From Xanthobacteraceae bacterium (GTDB lineage Bacteria; Pseudomonadota; Alphaproteobacteria; Rhizobiales; Xanthobacteraceae), in the NCBI GenBank assembly GCA_031291445.1, contig JARLJA010000138.1:1-45108 (forward strand): a DNA stretch of 45,108 bases, in the 5' to 3' direction. Under the pieces are notes generated by a model. It ran no database searches. It worked only from the letters and a program-made list of their open reading frames with translations, and had not been told where the DNA came from. The position numbers and the translations under genes are program-made. Of this stretch, positions 16,199 through 23,900 are shown piece by piece (positions within the stretch are counted from its first letter, which is position 1; every line of letters starts with the position of its first letter).

Positions 16199-17119
16199 TT
16201 ATCTCAGGCTCGCTACGTCGCGGTCGGGCACGTCGCAGTAGCACGCGGCGTCGAAGCGCTGATCAAGCTTGTCGTCGGCCTTCACCAGCTTCTCCGGGTT
16301 GACTCCCGCAACCCACTTGCGCACTGCCGGCAGCACCTCCGGCATGACGCCCTCGACCTCGCTCCGGGTCATGCCGGGCTGAACGCGAGGGTCGTAAAGA
16401 ATGTTGACGAGGTGCTGATCGTAGACGTCGAAGAACCCCATCTGCACGTCATCGTTGAACATGGTCCACGGCACCGATCGGTCGTCGTTGACGACGCCGA
16501 GCACCTGGAGCAGTTCCTCATAGGCGCAGTCGAACAGTCGGAATTCGCCGGCATCGACCGGCAGGAAGACTTCGGCGCGCTTGATGTGGAATTCCTTGTC
16601 CACGCCAACACCCGACAGGCATTCCGGATTGAGCTTCTGCTGGATCTGCCTCGCCTTGGCGGCGCCGTAGCGCGCGCGCAGCGTCGCGGCGAGCTCGTTC
16701 TTCCGCACCAGGGTCACCACCACGTTCGCCGCCTGACGGTCGTCGGTGATGGCAACATCGAGATGCTCGACCCGCCCCTGGATGTCCTCCACCACCTTGG
16801 CGATGCTGGCGCGCGCCTGCGGTGCTTCGCCGCCGGCAACGAACACCCGAACCGGCCCGTCGAACTTGCGGATGCGCTTGTCGGCGCGGCCGAACTGCAG
16901 CTCCGCGCCCAGCGCGGTCTTGACGAAACCGTCCTTGATTTCCTCGTCGCTGAAGGCGGTGCGCTCCGAGGCGCGACGGGCGCTGATCTCGGCGTTCTCG
17001 GGCTGCGCGGCCGCGACGGTCGCGCCGCAGCTCCAGATCAGGCAGGACGCCAGCACAGCCATGGCCCGGCGGAAGCGAATCGCGCGGATGGCAGCCGTGC
17101 TCGAAATTGATCGACGCAT
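16199..17119 (-). CDS. DUF2927-like exported protein
   Basis: 306 residues. A basic N-terminus with a hydrophobic stretch (AMAVLASCLIWSCGATVAAA, about 19-38) is a signal peptide. A later ATG at 17062 would give a tidier one, so the start is uncertain between 17119 and 17062. The mature part opens with SDEEIKDGFVKTALGAELQF and RKFDGPVRVFVAGG, followed by a VVVTLVRKNELAATL strand-helix, FDCAYEELLQVLGVVNDD, and CYCDVPDRD near the C-terminus. The RVFV...ECL...FDCAYEELLQVLGVVND layout matches DUF2927, a periplasmic family of unknown function that resembles inactive metalloprotease-like folds. It is convergent with the small His-tailed gene. The role is unknown. Confidence 0.75.
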   Translation of the reverse strand: MRRSISSTAAIRAIRFRRAMAVLASCLIWSCGATVAAAQPENAEISARRASERTAFSDEEIKDGFVKTALGAELQFGRADKRIRKFDGPVRVFVAGGEAPQARASIAKVVEDIQGRVEHLDVAITDDRQAANVVVTLVRKNELAATLRARYGAAKARQIQQKLNPECLSGVGVDKEFHIKRAEVFLPVDAGEFRLFDCAYEELLQVLGVVNDDRSVPWTMFNDDVQMGFFDVYDQHLVNILYDPRVQPGMTRSEVEGVMPEVLPAVRKWVAGVNPEKLVKADDKLDQRFDAACYCDVPDRDVASLR

Positions 17120-17682
17120 ATCGCCAGCTTCCCGTTGCCCACCCTGCCGTTCTCAGGCACGAACCGTGCCAAATGTCAGGGTTGCGGACCTAATTGCCGG
17201 GCTTTTCCAAGGCCATCGCCCCGGATCGCTTTCGGCGATGCACAAATGCTTGCTGGCGGGGATGAATTCGAGACGGCTGAGGGAGCGATTTCATAGGAAA
17301 GTCATAAGCGGCGACTGGGCCAGCCACGCCGTGTCGCGCAGGCCGAGGGCTGCGATGCATCTGGATACCCACCGGGCGCCCCTGTATCCCGAATGCAACA
17401 GCAGCAAGCTTTCGTTTCCGGCGGTATTCGCAAAAGCCGCTTTTCAGCTGCATTTTCGCTCATTCGCTGAGCAAATCCGCTGGGCAGTTGATGATGCGGA
17501 AAGCAATTTCCCTCTGAGCAACCGGTCTGATTATCTTTTGTATATTTAATGGCGGCCGGGTCCACATAGATTTCTTTTATCCGCCCGTTCCAATTGGGTT
17601 AACGACTTCTCGGAGTCGGCAACAGCACCCGGGGGTGTGCTGTTCGCGCAATGCAACTTGGTCTGAACTCGCGGGTGGGGTC
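17120..17682. other. Gene-free upstream region of porin 3
   Basis: There is no supported gene in 563 bases. The last 150 bases hold an AT-rich promoter-like patch (about 17525-17580) and two successive leader stem-loops (17603-17618 and 17621-17644). The rest shows no structure I can name; a small RNA is possible but not supported. Confidence 0.5.
17603..17644 (+). promoter_or_regulatory. Tandem stem-loops in the porin 3 leader
   Basis: CGACT/AGTCG (17603-17607 with 17614-17618) and AACAGCAC/GTGCTGTT (17621-17628 with 17637-17644) form two adjacent hairpins ending 38 bases before the ATG at 17683. They could stabilise the mRNA or be a target for post-transcriptional control, as is common for porin messages. 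Confidence 0.45.
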
Positions 17683-19332
17683 ATGAAGAAGCTATTTCTG
17701 GCAGGTGCGTCGGCAGCTGCGGTATTCGTCTCGGCGGGCGCGCAGGCGGCCAATCTCGATCTGTCGACGCCCGCGAGCACGATGCCGGTCAAGGCGCAGA
17801 GGGTCTGCGATCCGTACAAGAACTACTCGTGTCTCGACGCCTATCTGGGCGACGACGTGTTCACGCGGTTCATCCGCTACTACCAGCTCGAGTGGGGCCA
17901 CGACGCCGCGCCGGCCGACCCCAAAGCCCCTCCCGGCCGCCGCGCCGAGTGGCCCGCTACGCCCGAAACCGTTCCGCCGATGCCGTTCACCGAATGGCCC
18001 TATGGCGGCACCACCAATCTCGGCGTGACCCGCCCGAACTCGGTCGACAGCCCGCTCATGGTGGCGATCGCCAACACCAGCGCCGGCAAGTGGATGGCCG
18101 ACAACCACATCCAGGTCTACGGCTGGATCGATCCGGGCGCGAACCTCAGCACCAACACCGTCAAGCCGGGCGGAAACGCGCCGGCGGCCTACAGCTACAC
18201 GCCGAACACCGTGCAGCTCGACCAGGCCGTGATCTACATCGAGCGCCTGCCCGACACGGTCCAGAAGGACCATGTCGACTGGGGCTTCCGCATCTCGGGC
18301 ATCTACGGCGAGAACTATCGCTACACCACGGCCTACGGCTTGTTCAGCAACCAGCTTCTCAAGAACAACTCCGTCAACGGCTTCGACATGCCGATGGTGT
18401 ACGGCGAAATCTTCGTGCCGCAGCTGATGGACGGCATCAACATCCGGGTCGGCCGCTTCATCTCGATTCCCGATATCGAGGCGCAGCTGGCGCCGAACAA
18501 CTACATGTATTCCCACTCCATGACCTACTCGTGGGACAACTACACCAACACCGGCATCCAGACCACGTTGGCGTGGAACAAGAACGTCATCACCCAGTTC
18601 GGCGTCACGGTCGGCACCGAGGCGATGCCGTGGCACTGGGGTGCAAGGACCATCAACCCGTTCCCGAACCAGGTCTACCCCGACGCCACCATGCTGAAGG
18701 ATCCGGGTGCGAAGCCGTCACTGACCGCCGGCATCCGTCTCACCAGCAGCGACGGCAACGACAGCATCAACATCGTCGCCGACGGCATCAACAGCGGCAA
18801 CTGGGGCTACAACAACTTGCAGTGGTACGGCCTCACGTACTACCACAAGTTCAATGACCAGTGGCATATCTCGACGGAAGCCTACACGCTTTATCAGCGC
18901 AACGTGCTGAACCAGAACAACGCGACGGCGCAGAACATCGCCGCCAACAGCGGCTATCCGTTCGGTCCGCAACAGATGCCATTCAACTCGCCGTTCCTGG
19001 CGCAGTGCCCGGCGGAAGTCGTGACCTGCACGGCGCGCGTCTACACCGCGCTGGCGTACCTGAACTACAAGCCCACGCCGCTGGACAACATTTCGTACCG
19101 TATCGAGTTCTATGACGACGAGGAAGGCCAGCGCACCGGCACCGCAACGCGCTATGTCGAGACCGGCATCGGCTGGCAGCACTGGCTGTCGCCTCAGATC
19201 GAGCTGCGCCCCGAAGTGAGCTACTATAGGTCGCTCGATGCGCCGGCGTTCAACGGCAACTCCAATGCCGGCATCCTCCCGACCAAGAGCTACGCGGTCA
19301 TCGGTTCCGCGGACGTCATCATCCACTTCTGA
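17683..19332 (+). CDS. Outer-membrane beta-barrel porin, paralogue 3
   Basis: 549 residues. Signal peptide 1-22 (MKKLFLAGASAAAVFVSAGA, cut AQA-AN). The linker before the first Cys pair is longer than in paralogue 1 (NLDLSTPASTMPVKAQR), then CDPYKNYSC (Cys42/Cys50). The rest follows the family: WGFRISGIYGENYRYTTAYG, RVGRFISIPDIEAQLAPNNY, FGPQQMPFNSPFLAQCPAEV (identical to paralogue 1), GQRTGTATRYVETGIGWQHW, terminal IIHF. Over its 3' half it is closer to paralogue 1 than to paralogue 2. It has a start with GGGTGGGG upstream, its own structured leader and its own strong terminator, so it forms an independent unit. Channel substrate unknown. Confidence 0.88.
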   Translation: MKKLFLAGASAAAVFVSAGAQAANLDLSTPASTMPVKAQRVCDPYKNYSCLDAYLGDDVFTRFIRYYQLEWGHDAAPADPKAPPGRRAEWPATPETVPPMPFTEWPYGGTTNLGVTRPNSVDSPLMVAIANTSAGKWMADNHIQVYGWIDPGANLSTNTVKPGGNAPAAYSYTPNTVQLDQAVIYIERLPDTVQKDHVDWGFRISGIYGENYRYTTAYGLFSNQLLKNNSVNGFDMPMVYGEIFVPQLMDGINIRVGRFISIPDIEAQLAPNNYMYSHSMTYSWDNYTNTGIQTTLAWNKNVITQFGVTVGTEAMPWHWGARTINPFPNQVYPDATMLKDPGAKPSLTAGIRLTSSDGNDSINIVADGINSGNWGYNNLQWYGLTYYHKFNDQWHISTEAYTLYQRNVLNQNNATAQNIAANSGYPFGPQQMPFNSPFLAQCPAEVVTCTARVYTALAYLNYKPTPLDNISYRIEFYDDEEGQRTGTATRYVETGIGWQHWLSPQIELRPEVSYYRSLDAPAFNGNSNAGILPTKSYAVIGSADVIIHF

Positions 19333-19340
19333 GCCAACGG

Positions 19341-19377
19341 GCCGAAGGCGATGGCCGAGCCGGCCATCGCCTTCGGC
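19341..19377 (+). repeat. 16-base-arm hairpin directly after porin 3
   Basis: GCCGAAGGCGATGGCC (19341-19356) pairs perfectly with 19362-19377 around GAGCC, only eight bases after the stop. There is no U tract. It probably protects the 3' end, or acts with the terminator at 19412. Confidence 0.8.
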
Positions 19378-19411
19378 TATCGAGGACCGAGACATCCGGA
19401 TCAGACGCTTG

Positions 19412-19440
19412 AGCCCCCCTTCACCGGGGGGCTTTTCTTT
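19412..19440 (+). terminator. Rho-independent terminator of porin 3
   Basis: AGCCCCCC (19412-19419) with GGGGGGCT (19426-19433), loop TTCACC, followed by TTTCTTT. Confidence 0.9.
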
Positions 19441-19561
19441 GCTGCAACCTTTGCCCGCTCGCCCACGTCCCGAACAACACTTGCCCTGCCCACCGTGCGG
19501 CCCGGTTCTTGCAGCAAGCCAGTGAAGGCACATCATTCAATGTTCCAGGGCCCTTGGCGAC

Positions 19562-19972
19562 ATGGCGACTGTTTCTCCACGCACCGAATCCTGGCGGCAA
19601 CGTTTGCTGCCGCGCAGGATCGCGGCATCCGCGGCCGTGAACCGCATACCGGCTGACACGACTCCCAGGCGAAACGACATGGCGCCGACCAAGAATGAGC
19701 CCGCCGAAACCGCCCCGTTGCGGTCCGGAACTGCCGCGGCCCGAAACCGGACCATGGCGGTCTCCTACAACGACTTGCGGAGGATGTGCCTCGAGGCGGT
19801 GAGGCAATGGCCGGGCTGCGAGAGCATCACCGGCATTCAGATCATTCGCGGCGCCAGCTGGAAATTCGCGGTGCGCGTCACCCTGTACGGCACTTCGGAA
19901 AAGCGCGTCGCCGATCGCGCCATCCGCTGCGTCGAGCGCGAGATGAGCCGGCATTTCCATTTGCTGGAGTGA
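19562..19972 (+). CDS. Hypothetical protein with conserved-looking C-terminal domain
   Basis: 136 residues if started at 19562. In-frame ATGs at 19679 and 19754 would give 97 and 72 residues. The N-terminal half is basic and low-complexity (RQRLLPRRIAASAAVNRI, APTKNEPAETAPLR) and looks disordered. The C-terminal 72 residues look like a folded alpha/beta unit: MAVSYNDLRRMCLEAVRQWP, then GCESITGIQIIRGASWKFAV and RVTLYGTSEKRVADRAIRCV. I do not know the family. There is no signal peptide. The region before 19754 has codon use compatible with coding, so the long form is kept, but the true start is unsettled. It stands alone on the plus strand. Confidence 0.6.
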   Translation: MATVSPRTESWRQRLLPRRIAASAAVNRIPADTTPRRNDMAPTKNEPAETAPLRSGTAAARNRTMAVSYNDLRRMCLEAVRQWPGCESITGIQIIRGASWKFAVRVTLYGTSEKRVADRAIRCVEREMSRHFHLLE

Positions 19973-20010
19973 CGGGCCGGTTCTTGCGCGAGGGTGGCGA
20001 GCTTTACGTT

Positions 20011-20207
20011 CGTCATTCCGGGGCGCGCCGCGATAGCGGCGCGAGCCCGGAAACCATAGCCCCTGCGGCGGCTGTGGCTCTCCGGAGATTCACTGATGCT
20101 ACGACCCCACACTCAGCCGTTGGTTTGGTCGCATTCGGAGAACTACCGCTGGCGTTTGTGGCTATGGATCCCGGGCTCGCGCGCGATGCGCGCGCCCCGG
20201 GATGACG
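20011..20207. repeat. Composite palindromic repeat, CGTCATTCCGGGGC family
   Basis: The outer left arm CGTCATTCCGGGGCGCGC (20011-20028) is matched by GCGCGCCCCGGGATGACG ending at 20207. Inner arms (CCGGAAACCATAGCC near 20048 and GGCTATGGATCCCGG near 20160) also pair. It is twice as long as the copy at 2153-2247, with an extra centre, so it is probably a nested or expanded element. Confidence 0.8.
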
Positions 20208-20261
20208 ACATCAAACGCCGCCCGCGGATGATCACTTCACCGTCGCTTCAGAACCGCCAAC

Positions 20262-20291
20262 AAAAAAGCCCCGGCAACTGCCGGGGCTTTT
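20262..20291 (-). terminator. Rho-independent terminator of the Omp25/31-like gene
   Basis: AAAAGCCCCGGC (20264-20275) pairs with GCCGGGGCTTTT (20280-20291). On the minus strand the stem is followed by a run of T. It lies 24 bases past the stop at 20315. Confidence 0.9.
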
Positions 20292-20314
20292 CGTCGTCGT
20301 GACGAGATGCGAGA

Positions 20315-21064
20315 TCAGTACTTGGCGATCACCGGGCCGCCGACATTGAACAGGTAGCTGGCGCTGAACAGCAGCGTGAACACCGGCGCATGGACGCTGG
20401 ACCAGGAAACGGTCGAGCCGTCGGAGCCGAGCGCCGAGCGATCGAACTTGAAGTCGTAGTAGTCGAACTCTGCACCCAGCACCCAGTTGTGGGCGAGTTT
20501 CAGCTCGGCGCCGCCGCCGACGACGAAGCCGTTCTGCCACTTGTCAACGCTCGCCGTCGGCATCGTGAGCGAGGTGCTGATGTCGGCGATCGCCCAACCG
20601 CCCTTGCCGTACAGCAGCCAGTTGTTGAAGGCATACCCGACCTTGCCGGCGACGCTGCCGATACCCTTGATGTCGACCGTACCAAAGCGGCCATTCACCA
20701 CGGACGGAATCACGCCGCCGCCACTGCCATCCGTCTCCTTCAACGAGGTCCAGTTGTAGTCGCCGACCACGCCAAGCACCCAGTGGCCCCACTGGCCCTG
20801 GGCGCCGAGATGTCCGCCTCCCGCGACCGAGTTCATGTTGGGCACATACGGATCGACGGCGCCGCCGTTGGCGACGTTGAGCACGTTGTAGCTCGTGCTG
20901 GTCCAGGCATAGCCGACCTGACCGCCGAGATAGATGCCGGCCCAGCTTTCCTCAAGGATCGGCGCCGGAGCCTTGGTGTAGGGCCGCGCGGCGAGATCCG
21001 CGGCCTGCGCGCCGGTGGATGCCGCGGCCAGCGCGATCGAAAGCGAGAGAGCAAACTTCTTCAA
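20315..21064 (-). CDS. Omp25/Omp31-like outer-membrane beta-barrel protein
   Basis: 249 residues from a TTG start. The signal peptide MKKFALSLSIALAAASTGAQ (cut AQA-AD) begins exactly at TTG 21064, and GGGGG lies 7 bases upstream; no ATG gives a proper leader. The mature start DLAARPYTKAPAPILEESWA, followed by GIYLGGQVGYAW, is the hallmark N-terminus of rhizobial/Brucella Omp25/31-like porin-family proteins. Eight or so amphipathic strands follow (WVLGVVGDYNW, GSVAGKVGYAFNNWLLYGKG, GFVVGGGAELKLAHNWVLGA), ending VIAKY with a terminal aromatic residue. Members are small barrels that anchor the outer membrane or bind ligands, and are abundant surface antigens. It is monocistronic with its own terminator. 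Confidence 0.88.
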   Translation of the reverse strand: MKKFALSLSIALAAASTGAQAADLAARPYTKAPAPILEESWAGIYLGGQVGYAWTSTSYNVLNVANGGAVDPYVPNMNSVAGGGHLGAQGQWGHWVLGVVGDYNWTSLKETDGSGGGVIPSVVNGRFGTVDIKGIGSVAGKVGYAFNNWLLYGKGGWAIADISTSLTMPTASVDKWQNGFVVGGGAELKLAHNWVLGAEFDYYDFKFDRSALGSDGSTVSWSSVHAPVFTLLFSASYLFNVGGPVIAKY

Positions 21065-21376
21065 GGAAACCCCCAGTGTTGAGCACGCGATAGCCCCCAC
21101 GTGCTGATATCTCGGGGCCACTTTATGCAAACTCTGGCCCGCTGGCTGTGACAAGCCCGCAACAGTTAAGATTATTTAAAACAATTCAACGGCTTAAACG
21201 CCCTTGATCGCCGCCATTTTAGGCGTTTGACCACGTTTTTTGCAGCCTCAGGCGACACGTTCTCTCGTCAACCTCTGAGTACCTCCCGCGGGGCCCGCTC
21301 AACCTCAGGCTTCAGCCTTCAGCACCGCGGATTCGCGCGTCGGGAAGCTGCAAATGAGTCGGCCACGGCGGCCAGA
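21065..21376. other. Upstream region of the Omp gene and 3' region of the ATP12 gene
   Basis: No gene. About 21160-21230 is AT-rich and probably carries the promoter of the Omp25/31-like gene. AAACGCC (21196-21202) and GGCGTTT (21222-21228) form a weak stem. Nothing else is visible. Confidence 0.5.
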
Positions 21377-22153
21377 TCAGGTGCCAAGCACCGCGAGCAC
21401 CAGCGCCGACGCGTCGAAATCGCGCCGCCGTGCCGCGTGGCGAGTCGCGGCCTCGTCATCGGCGCCCCACCTTTCGGCATTCCAGTCCTCGTCGACATGG
21501 GCCGCTGCCCACACAGCATCGGCCGACAGGCTGCCGCGCAACTGGGCCAGCGCCAGCAGCGCCGAGCCGGTCAAGGTGGTCACGGTGTGGAGCGCGCCGA
21601 GCCGCCACGGATCAGAGGGCAACGCCGCCCGCGCCGCGGCGATCGCCTGTTCGGGCTGCCGGACGTGCAACACGCCCTGGGCAAGGATGAAATGGGCGCC
21701 GAGCGTGTCGACCGCCCAGAACAGCACGGGATCCCAGTGCTCGGCCTGCCGTGCCACCAGTGCCTCGGGATGATCGGCGCGGTAGAACAGCGCGTCCGTG
21801 CCCAGATACTTCACGATGTCGTCGGCGACCTCCCCGGCGCGGTCGGTCACGCCGTCGATGATGCTGTTGGCAAGCCGCGTCAGCGGCATCGACAGCGGAT
21901 CGATCACCTTGACCTGGGCGTCCCATTCGGCGCCGATCGCCTCCGCGATCGCGGCAGCCGGCGCGACCAGCGGCCGCCGCGCCGGCGTGTGCACGGTGCG
22001 TCCGTCGAGCTCGATCGCAAATCCTTCCGCCCCGCGCACCACGCCCGCCGTGGCATAGAAGCGGTTTCGCAACGGCGCGCGCGACGACTGCCGGGCCGAT
22101 TCCATGGGATCAAGCGGCGACGGCCCGGTGCCCTCTTCGAACAATTCCCGCAT
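21377..22153 (-). CDS. ATP12-family F1-ATPase assembly chaperone
   Basis: 258 residues. The sequence follows alphaproteobacterial ATP12: LRNRFYATAGVVRGAEGFAI, ELDGRTVHTPARRPLVAP, AEAIGAEWDAQ, IDPLSMPLTRLANSIIDGV, then DIVKYLGTDALFYRADHPEA, RQAEHWDPVLFWAV and a helical C-terminus with SLSADAVWAAAHVDEDWNAE. The protein binds the alpha subunit of F1 and prevents its aggregation before hexamer assembly; it is cytoplasmic in bacteria. ATG 22153 is selected because it starts just before the ATP12 domain and 10 bases after the stop of the upstream exported protein, with which it is probably co-transcribed. An open frame continues upstream but overlaps that gene. Confidence 0.9.
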   Translation of the reverse strand: MRELFEEGTGPSPLDPMESARQSSRAPLRNRFYATAGVVRGAEGFAIELDGRTVHTPARRPLVAPAAAIAEAIGAEWDAQVKVIDPLSMPLTRLANSIIDGVTDRAGEVADDIVKYLGTDALFYRADHPEALVARQAEHWDPVLFWAVDTLGAHFILAQGVLHVRQPEQAIAAARAALPSDPWRLGALHTVTTLTGSALLALAQLRGSLSADAVWAAAHVDEDWNAERWGADDEAATRHAARRRDFDASALVLAVLGT

Positions 22154-22163
22154 GGCTAGCGCA

Positions 22164-22520
22164 TCACTCCCGGTTGGCGCACGCCGAAGAATAGGCGGCG
22201 CGGTCGTTGGCACCAAGTCCCCGCCCCGACGCCTCGTCGAGGCAGTGCCCGATCCGGTCACCAAACGACCCGCGCCGCGGCGGATTGGCCGTGGGCGGCG
22301 GTGACGTCGCATCCAACCGCGGCACCGGCGGCACTTCGATTTTTGGCGGCGGCGGTGGCGCCGGGGGCGGCGGAAACAGCAACGGCGAAGTCGGCAACGC
22401 GCCGACGCCAAGCTGGGCCCCCACCGCAGCCGGTAGTCCTGCGAGGCTCAGGGCAACGGTCGCGGCAAGCATCGCACGCCGGATAGAGCGGGAACCCGGT
22501 CTGTCGAGATCTGGCTTCAT
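22164..22520 (-). CDS. Exported proline-rich hypothetical protein
   Basis: 118 residues. After a basic N-terminus (MKPDLDRPGSRSIRRAM), a hydrophobic stretch LAATVALSLAGLPAAVGAQL forms a signal peptide. The middle is proline-rich (FPPPPAPPPPPKIEVPPVP) and could span periplasm or peptidoglycan. The C-terminus, SFGDRIGHCLDEASGRGLGA followed by NDRAAYSSACANR, contains two cysteines and may form a small disulfide-closed unit. The family is not recognised. It lies between the pseudouridine synthase (37 bases upstream) and ATP12 (10 bases downstream), all minus strand, so these three likely form one operon. Confidence 0.7.
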   Translation of the reverse strand: MKPDLDRPGSRSIRRAMLAATVALSLAGLPAAVGAQLGVGALPTSPLLFPPPPAPPPPPKIEVPPVPRLDATSPPPTANPPRRGSFGDRIGHCLDEASGRGLGANDRAAYSSACANRE

Positions 22521-22557
22521 GGCGAGGATATCGGCACGCGAAGCGCGGCGCGCAACC

Positions 22558-23832
22558 TCACTCCTCGGGCGCGTTCTCGATGGGGTCGAACCGATCGGCC
22601 TCGAGACCGAGCAGGTTCCAGCTCTGCAGCATATGGGGCGGCAGCGGCGCGGTGGCGTCGATGAAGCCGCCGCGCGGATGCGGAATGACGATACGGCGCG
22701 CCAGCAGATGCAGGCGGTTCTGCACCCCGCCGGGCAGCTGCCAGTTCTCGATGTTGAAGTATTTCGGATCGCCGACGATGGGATGGCCGATGTGGGCCAT
22801 GTGCGCGCGCAACTGATGGGTGCGCCCGGTGACCGGCTTGAGCGAGACCCAGGCGAGCTTCTGAGCCGAGGTCTCGACCACGGCGTAGTAAGTTACCGCG
22901 TGGCTCGCGCCTTCGTCGCCGTGCTCGGCGATCCGCATCACCGAATCGTCCTCACGCTCCTCCTTGGCGAGGAACGTCGAGATCCGCCCCTGCTTCGGCT
23001 TCGGCACGCCCGCGACCAGGGCCCAGTAGATCTTGCGCGCCGAGCGCGAGCGGAACGAGCCGGTGAGCATCGTCGCCGCGAAGCGGGTCTTGGCAACCAG
23101 CAGGCAACCCGAGGTCTCCTTGTCGAGGCGATGGACCAGGCGCGGCCGCTGCCCCTTGGCGTCGCGCAGGACCTCGAGCATCTGATCGACGTGACGCACC
23201 GTCCCCGAGCCGCCCTGGACGGCGAGGCCGGCGGGCTTGTTGAGCACCAGCACGTCGTCGTCCTCGTACAACGTCATGGCCTTGAGTGCGTCGCGGGTCT
23301 TCTGCTGCGCCTCGGACAATTCGCTCCCGCCGCCCTTCGGCGCGTCGAGCTTCAAGGGCGGGATGCGAACGTTCTGGCCTTCTTCGAGGCGATCCTTGCT
23401 GTCGGCGCGCTTGCCGTTGACCCGCAACTCGCCTTTGCGGACGATGCGCTGGATATGGGAGAACGACAGGCCGGGGAAACGCGCCTCGAGGAAGCGGTCG
23501 ACCCGCATGCCGTTCTCGTCGGCCGTGACGGTCACGGTCTGGACCTTGGTCGGCAGCGCCGGCTCCGAAGCCGCTAGCTTCGGGGGAGCCGCACCATCGT
23601 CCGCACCGGGCCGTGGCTTGCCCGCCCGGCCCGCCGCCGGTTTTGGCCCGGCACCTTGCTGAAATCGCTGGCGCGCCTCGGTCGGCTTCTTTGGCCCCGG
23701 CCGCGGCGACCACTCGGTGCTCGCCCGCTCGGCGCGGTCGCGCGGACCGGCGGGACGAGCTCCCTTCGACTTGCCGCGCGGGCCCGCCGGGCCCCGCAAT
23801 TTCTGCAACGGTCTTTTCACGCGACGGCTCAT
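22558..23832 (-). CDS. RluA/RluC-type 23S rRNA pseudouridine synthase with basic N-terminal extension
   Basis: 424 residues from ATG 23832. A GTG two codons upstream is possible. Residues 1-95 are a disordered Arg/Lys/Pro/Gly-rich extension (MSRRVKRPLQKLRGPAGPRG and onward), not part of the usual enzyme. An S4-like RNA-binding domain follows (VDRFLEARFPGLSFSHIQRI, RKGELRVNGKR; about 105-160), then the synthase domain with HRLDKETSG (catalytic Asp237), VLNKPAGLAVQGG and GRTHQLRAHMAHIGHPIVGD. RluC isomerises uridines of 23S rRNA helices near the peptidyl-transferase centre; the exact sites cannot be assigned from sequence alone. It acts in the cytoplasm on nascent ribosomes. It is first in a probable operon with the proline-rich protein and ATP12. 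Confidence 0.9.
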   Translation of the reverse strand: MSRRVKRPLQKLRGPAGPRGKSKGARPAGPRDRAERASTEWSPRPGPKKPTEARQRFQQGAGPKPAAGRAGKPRPGADDGAAPPKLAASEPALPTKVQTVTVTADENGMRVDRFLEARFPGLSFSHIQRIVRKGELRVNGKRADSKDRLEEGQNVRIPPLKLDAPKGGGSELSEAQQKTRDALKAMTLYEDDDVLVLNKPAGLAVQGGSGTVRHVDQMLEVLRDAKGQRPRLVHRLDKETSGCLLVAKTRFAATMLTGSFRSRSARKIYWALVAGVPKPKQGRISTFLAKEEREDDSVMRIAEHGDEGASHAVTYYAVVETSAQKLAWVSLKPVTGRTHQLRAHMAHIGHPIVGDPKYFNIENWQLPGGVQNRLHLLARRIVIPHPRGGFIDATAPLPPHMLQSWNLLGLEADRFDPIENAPEE

Positions 23833-23900
23833 GCCCACTTCTACTTCGTGCTACCGGACAATTCCAGACCCGGGTCCGGGCACAGGAAGGGAAAAGTCCG

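Larger units (their letters stand above)
19973..20314. other. Intergenic stretch filled by a palindromic repeat and a terminator
   Basis: There is no gene. It contains the 197-base repeat at 20011-20207 and the minus-strand terminator at 20262-20291. Confidence 0.75.

Noticed and set aside
17120-17602. tRNA or small RNA gene in the long gap before porin 3
   Set aside because: No cloverleaf arms, TpsiC-type sequence or terminator could be found.
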